Below are positions 34,790 to 64,000 of a stretch of 64,000 nucleotides of DNA, piece after piece. How positions within the stretch are numbered: the stretch's first letter is position 1; every line of letters begins with the position of its first letter. Below the pieces are notes generated by a model. That model was not told the DNA's origin. It saw only the letters and a program-made list of their open reading frames with translations, and ran no database searches. The stretch comes from Amaurobius ferox (lineage: Eukaryota; Arthropoda; Arachnida; Araneae; Amaurobiidae): positions 74,889,230 through 74,953,229 of the forward strand of contig OX578136.1 of NCBI GenBank assembly GCA_951213105.1, read 5' to 3'. The position numbers were made by a program, and so were the translations under genes.

Positions 34790-34817
34790 CAGGAGGCATT
34801 TGGATCTACACGTTACA

Positions 34818-61796
<26,979 letters not shown>

Positions 61797-61833
61797 GTAA
61801 TTCTCATTTTATTTTCCAACTTGGTAATTGTAT

Positions 61834-62021
61834 CAGGCGTGGCGACACGTCAAAATTTTCAAATCATTAAATTAAATAAACAAATGACAAATCTTGAAGC
61901 CAGATCCAAAGGTCACTTTATTAAACAATCATCCTACAGATGTCTGTAGGATAATTGTTTAATAAAGTGACCTTTGGATCTGGTTTTATAAAATTTGTCA
62001 TTTGTTTAGTTAATTTAATGA
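61834..62021 (+). mobile_element. Snap-back insertion with 13-bp target duplications
   Basis: TTGGTAATTGTAT occurs at 61821-61833 and 62022-62034. The 188-bp insert starts CAGGCGTGGCGACACGTC and then forms a near-perfect inverted repeat with arms of about 75 bp (61863-61940 and 61943-62020) centred on CTACAGATGTCTGTAG. Lies 37 bp after the exon 3 donor. Confidence 0.8.
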
Positions 62022-62034
62022 TTGGTAATTGTAT

Positions 62035-62395
62035 TTCGTATAAATATTTCATGACATTATTTGTTTACAGAATTTTTTTATATAGTCAAAGATATACAAT
62101 AATATGTCCAAATAGAGTGATAAATTTTGTGAGGAAATGACAATTTCTTAATATATAATTAGTTATAATGTTCAAGTTGAGTTTTTATCAAAACCCAGAT
62201 TTAGCCAGGATGAAAAAGATAAATTCTTTTGTTGTATAAAGTAGATCAACAGAAATTATATTTGCTCATTTTTTCTAAACTGTTTTTTAGATATTAAGAG
62301 AATTTACTGTTGCTTTTCATGTAAAGTATTTTTGTGGATAGTTCTTAATTTTTTTTTTTTTTTTAATTTATTTTAGCGTATTTATTCCCAGTACA
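62035..62395 (+). other. Intron 3 spacer
   Basis: AT-rich; nothing recognised. Confidence 0.5.
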
Positions 62396-63395
62396 TACGA
62401 GGGTCACACTGAAATTTTGAGACAGGAGCAGGCTATATGCACTAGAAAAAAAATTATTAGTTGGTTATTTAAATTTGAACTCTTATGTCCGCAGATGATA
62501 ATTTGTGGCAACAATTACAATTTGGCTATCATAGAATAAATTTTGAAAGAAAAGAAAATGAAGTTGACATGAGAGGAGCTATAATTTTTTATGATTTTAA
62601 AATGGGACTAAATCAAGAAGAATGTCTTCAATGTCTACAATTAGCATGTGGAAATAATCCTTCATCTCGTGCCACTGTATTCAGATGGTTTACAGAGTTT
62701 AGAAGAGGTCGAAATTCTCTCCTGGATGAAGCACACAGGAAGATCTTTGTCAACTGTAGTCCCAGAAAATGTGTTGGCTATTTGAAAAATGTTATTCGAT
62801 GATAATAGCTGTACCTACCAACTGATACAGAAGGAACTTAGCATTGGATTCGCAGCTATACATAAAATTATTCATGAAGAACTGCATATGAAACAATTAG
62901 TTTGTCGTTGGGTCCCCCATAATTTAACACACCAAAAAGTGGAACGTGTCAGAATCAGTAAAGAAACCCTAAAATTACTTAATGATGGTGGACACCGCAT
63001 TATTTTTAAAATCATAACTGGTGATTAAAAGGACATATCATTTTTTGACTTTCCAACAAGTCAAGAAAGTAAAGTATGGATCTTTAAAAATGACACCAAA
63101 CCAATAATGGTGAAAAGACAATGAGTGATTAAAAAATAAAAGTAATGTATGCCGCGTTCATCAGAAGTACAAATCTGGTCAAAGCCATAAAGCTAGAGGG
63201 ATAGAAGACAGTTATATAGCTAACTGGTACACCACTAAGTGTCTTCCAGAAATTCTTCAGAAAGTGAATGTTAGGGGACTCATGCTTTACCATAACAATG
63301 CATCTTCTGATTCAGCAAGAATGATAGTTGAATTTCTTGAACAAAAAATCATCAAAGTGATAGAACATCCACCCTATTCTCCTGATCTTGCTATG

Positions 63396-63460
63396 TTGAA
63401 GACCCAGACCGTCCGACTCGTCCAGAGGACTTAGAGTAACAAGTTGGACGGCTGGGAAGG
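63396..63460 (-). mobile_element. 65-bp SINE-tail insertion with 14-bp target duplications
   Basis: CTGATCTTGCTATG at 63382-63395 and 63461-63474 flank it. The reverse complement ends GAGTCGGACGGTCTGGGTCT, the tail of the 5S-headed SINE family. It interrupts the mariner motif just before the third catalytic Asp. Confidence 0.85.
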
Positions 63461-63811
63461 CTGATCTTGCTATGTGTGATTTTTGGCTATTTAATCTTAA
63501 AAAAAAAAAAAAAAAGTAGGCTTTGTTTTCATTCCGAAGATGAGGCTATAAAGAGCTTATTTTTCATCGATTCCAAGAAATGGATGGCTTGAAACATTTA
63601 ATCTTGAAGACCCAGACCGTCCGACTCGTCCAGAGGACTTAGAGTAACAAGTTGGACGGCCGGGAAGGCTGATCTTGCTATGTGTGATTTTTGGCTATTT
63701 AATCTAAAAAAAAAAAAAAAAAAGTAGGCTTTGTTTTCATTCCGAAGATGAGGCTATAAAGAGCTTATTTTTCATCGATTCCAAGAAATGGATGGCTTGA
63801 AACATTTAATC
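63396..63811 (+). repeat. 208-bp perfect-looking tandem duplication
   Basis: Unit 63396-63603 repeats at 63604-63811 with about two differences. The unit includes the SINE-tail insertion plus the A17 run and the next 130 bp of the mariner, so the duplication is younger than the insertion. Confidence 0.92.
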
Positions 63812-63905
63812 TTTGGAAAATTCGCCTACAAAAATGCATTGATGTTGGAGGGGACTACTATGAACACCAAGAGTATATCTCAAAAATTTCAGTGTGACCC
63901 TTATA

Positions 63906-64000
63906 TATAACCTTCAACCCAGTCCTCCTTTTTCTCTTGTTTGGTTTCCTCAGATCAGGTGGTTTTGATGAGCTGTGCATGCTCAATTTTTGTAGTATTC
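63906..64000 (+). other. Intron 3, runs off the window
   Basis: No exon signal seen in the last 95 bases. Confidence 0.5.

Larger units (their letters stand above)
62485..63898 (+). pseudogene. Mariner transposase pseudogene
   Basis: N-terminal HTH (GAIIFYDFKMGLNQEECLQC; SSRATVFRWFTEFRRGRNSL) is followed by a shift near 62785, then KELSIGFAAIHKIIHEEL and LVCRWVPHNLTHQK. The first catalytic Asp is present in ITGD, but the next codon is TAA. The second reads YHNNA where HDNA is expected, so the Asp is Asn. HPPYSPDLAM follows, and the third Asp (CDFWLF) is separated from it by the insertion. The normal spacing would be 34 residues. Confidence 0.85.
62398..63903 (+). mobile_element. Mariner (DD34D) element with both ends, non-functional
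   Basis: AGGGTCACACTGAAATTTTG at the left (from 62400) and its inverse CAAAAATTTCAGTGTGACCC at the right are terminal repeats, bordered by TA (62396 and 63904). Encodes one transposase gene, broken by stops, a 65-bp SINE-tail insertion and a 208-bp duplication. Confidence 0.88.

Overview
This window looks like part of a large, AT-rich, repeat-packed arthropod genome, most probably a chelicerate such as a spider. That assignment is an inference from the intron-rich gene, long introns, many Tc1/mariner and pogo relics, a jockey-type LINE fragment and SINEs; no taxon-specific marker is present. The only host protein gene I can support is the 5' end of one plus-strand gene: exon 1 (ATG at 34818, ends 34884), exon 2 (42464-42766) and exon 3 (61650-61796). 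All junctions are phase 1 and splice cleanly (G|GTAAGA, G|GTAAGT, G|GTAATT). The 172 residues it gives are a signal peptide, a complete first Ig domain and the start of a second. They read most like the CDON/BOC/Ihog-Boi family of Hedgehog co-receptors. The gene continues past the right edge, and its first two introns are 7.6 and 18.9 kb.

Left third (1-34 kb): intergenic or upstream sequence. It holds copies of three interspersed hairpin-ended families, here called A, B and C, two related arrays of about 145-bp tandem units (6.75-7.9 kb and 17.7-18.4 kb), a pogo-like TIR element (13271-14857) carrying a nested family A copy, and a 5S-rRNA-headed SINE with a 16-bp target-site duplication (16237-16607) followed by a second truncated copy of the same SINE body. 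A dense cluster of three family A copies lies at 29.2-33.7 kb; one is split by a deleted mariner-like element (30009-30710) whose empty site is visible in a sister copy.

Middle (34-49 kb): exon 1, intron 1 with a jockey-like LINE remnant and a tRNA-headed SINE, exon 2, and the start of intron 2. A family B copy spanning 44416-48247 is split by a 2.56-kb THAP-domain transposon relic (44985-47542, AT target duplication), which itself carries a TSD-flanked tRNA-derived SINE (46235-46474).

Right third (49-64 kb): the rest of intron 2, with a truncated mariner, family A and C copies, a Tigger/pogo element (55572-57378) inside a family C copy, a DD41D-type transposase remnant, a 530-bp AT array, then exon 3. 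Intron 3 holds a TSD-flanked snap-back insertion and a DD34D mariner (62398-63903), itself damaged by a tiny SINE-tail insertion and a 208-bp tandem duplication.

The layered insertions give relative ages: several younger elements sit inside older ones, and the older copies elsewhere in the window act as internal empty-site controls. Apart from the Hedgehog co-receptor-like gene, no open reading frame here looks like an intact host gene.
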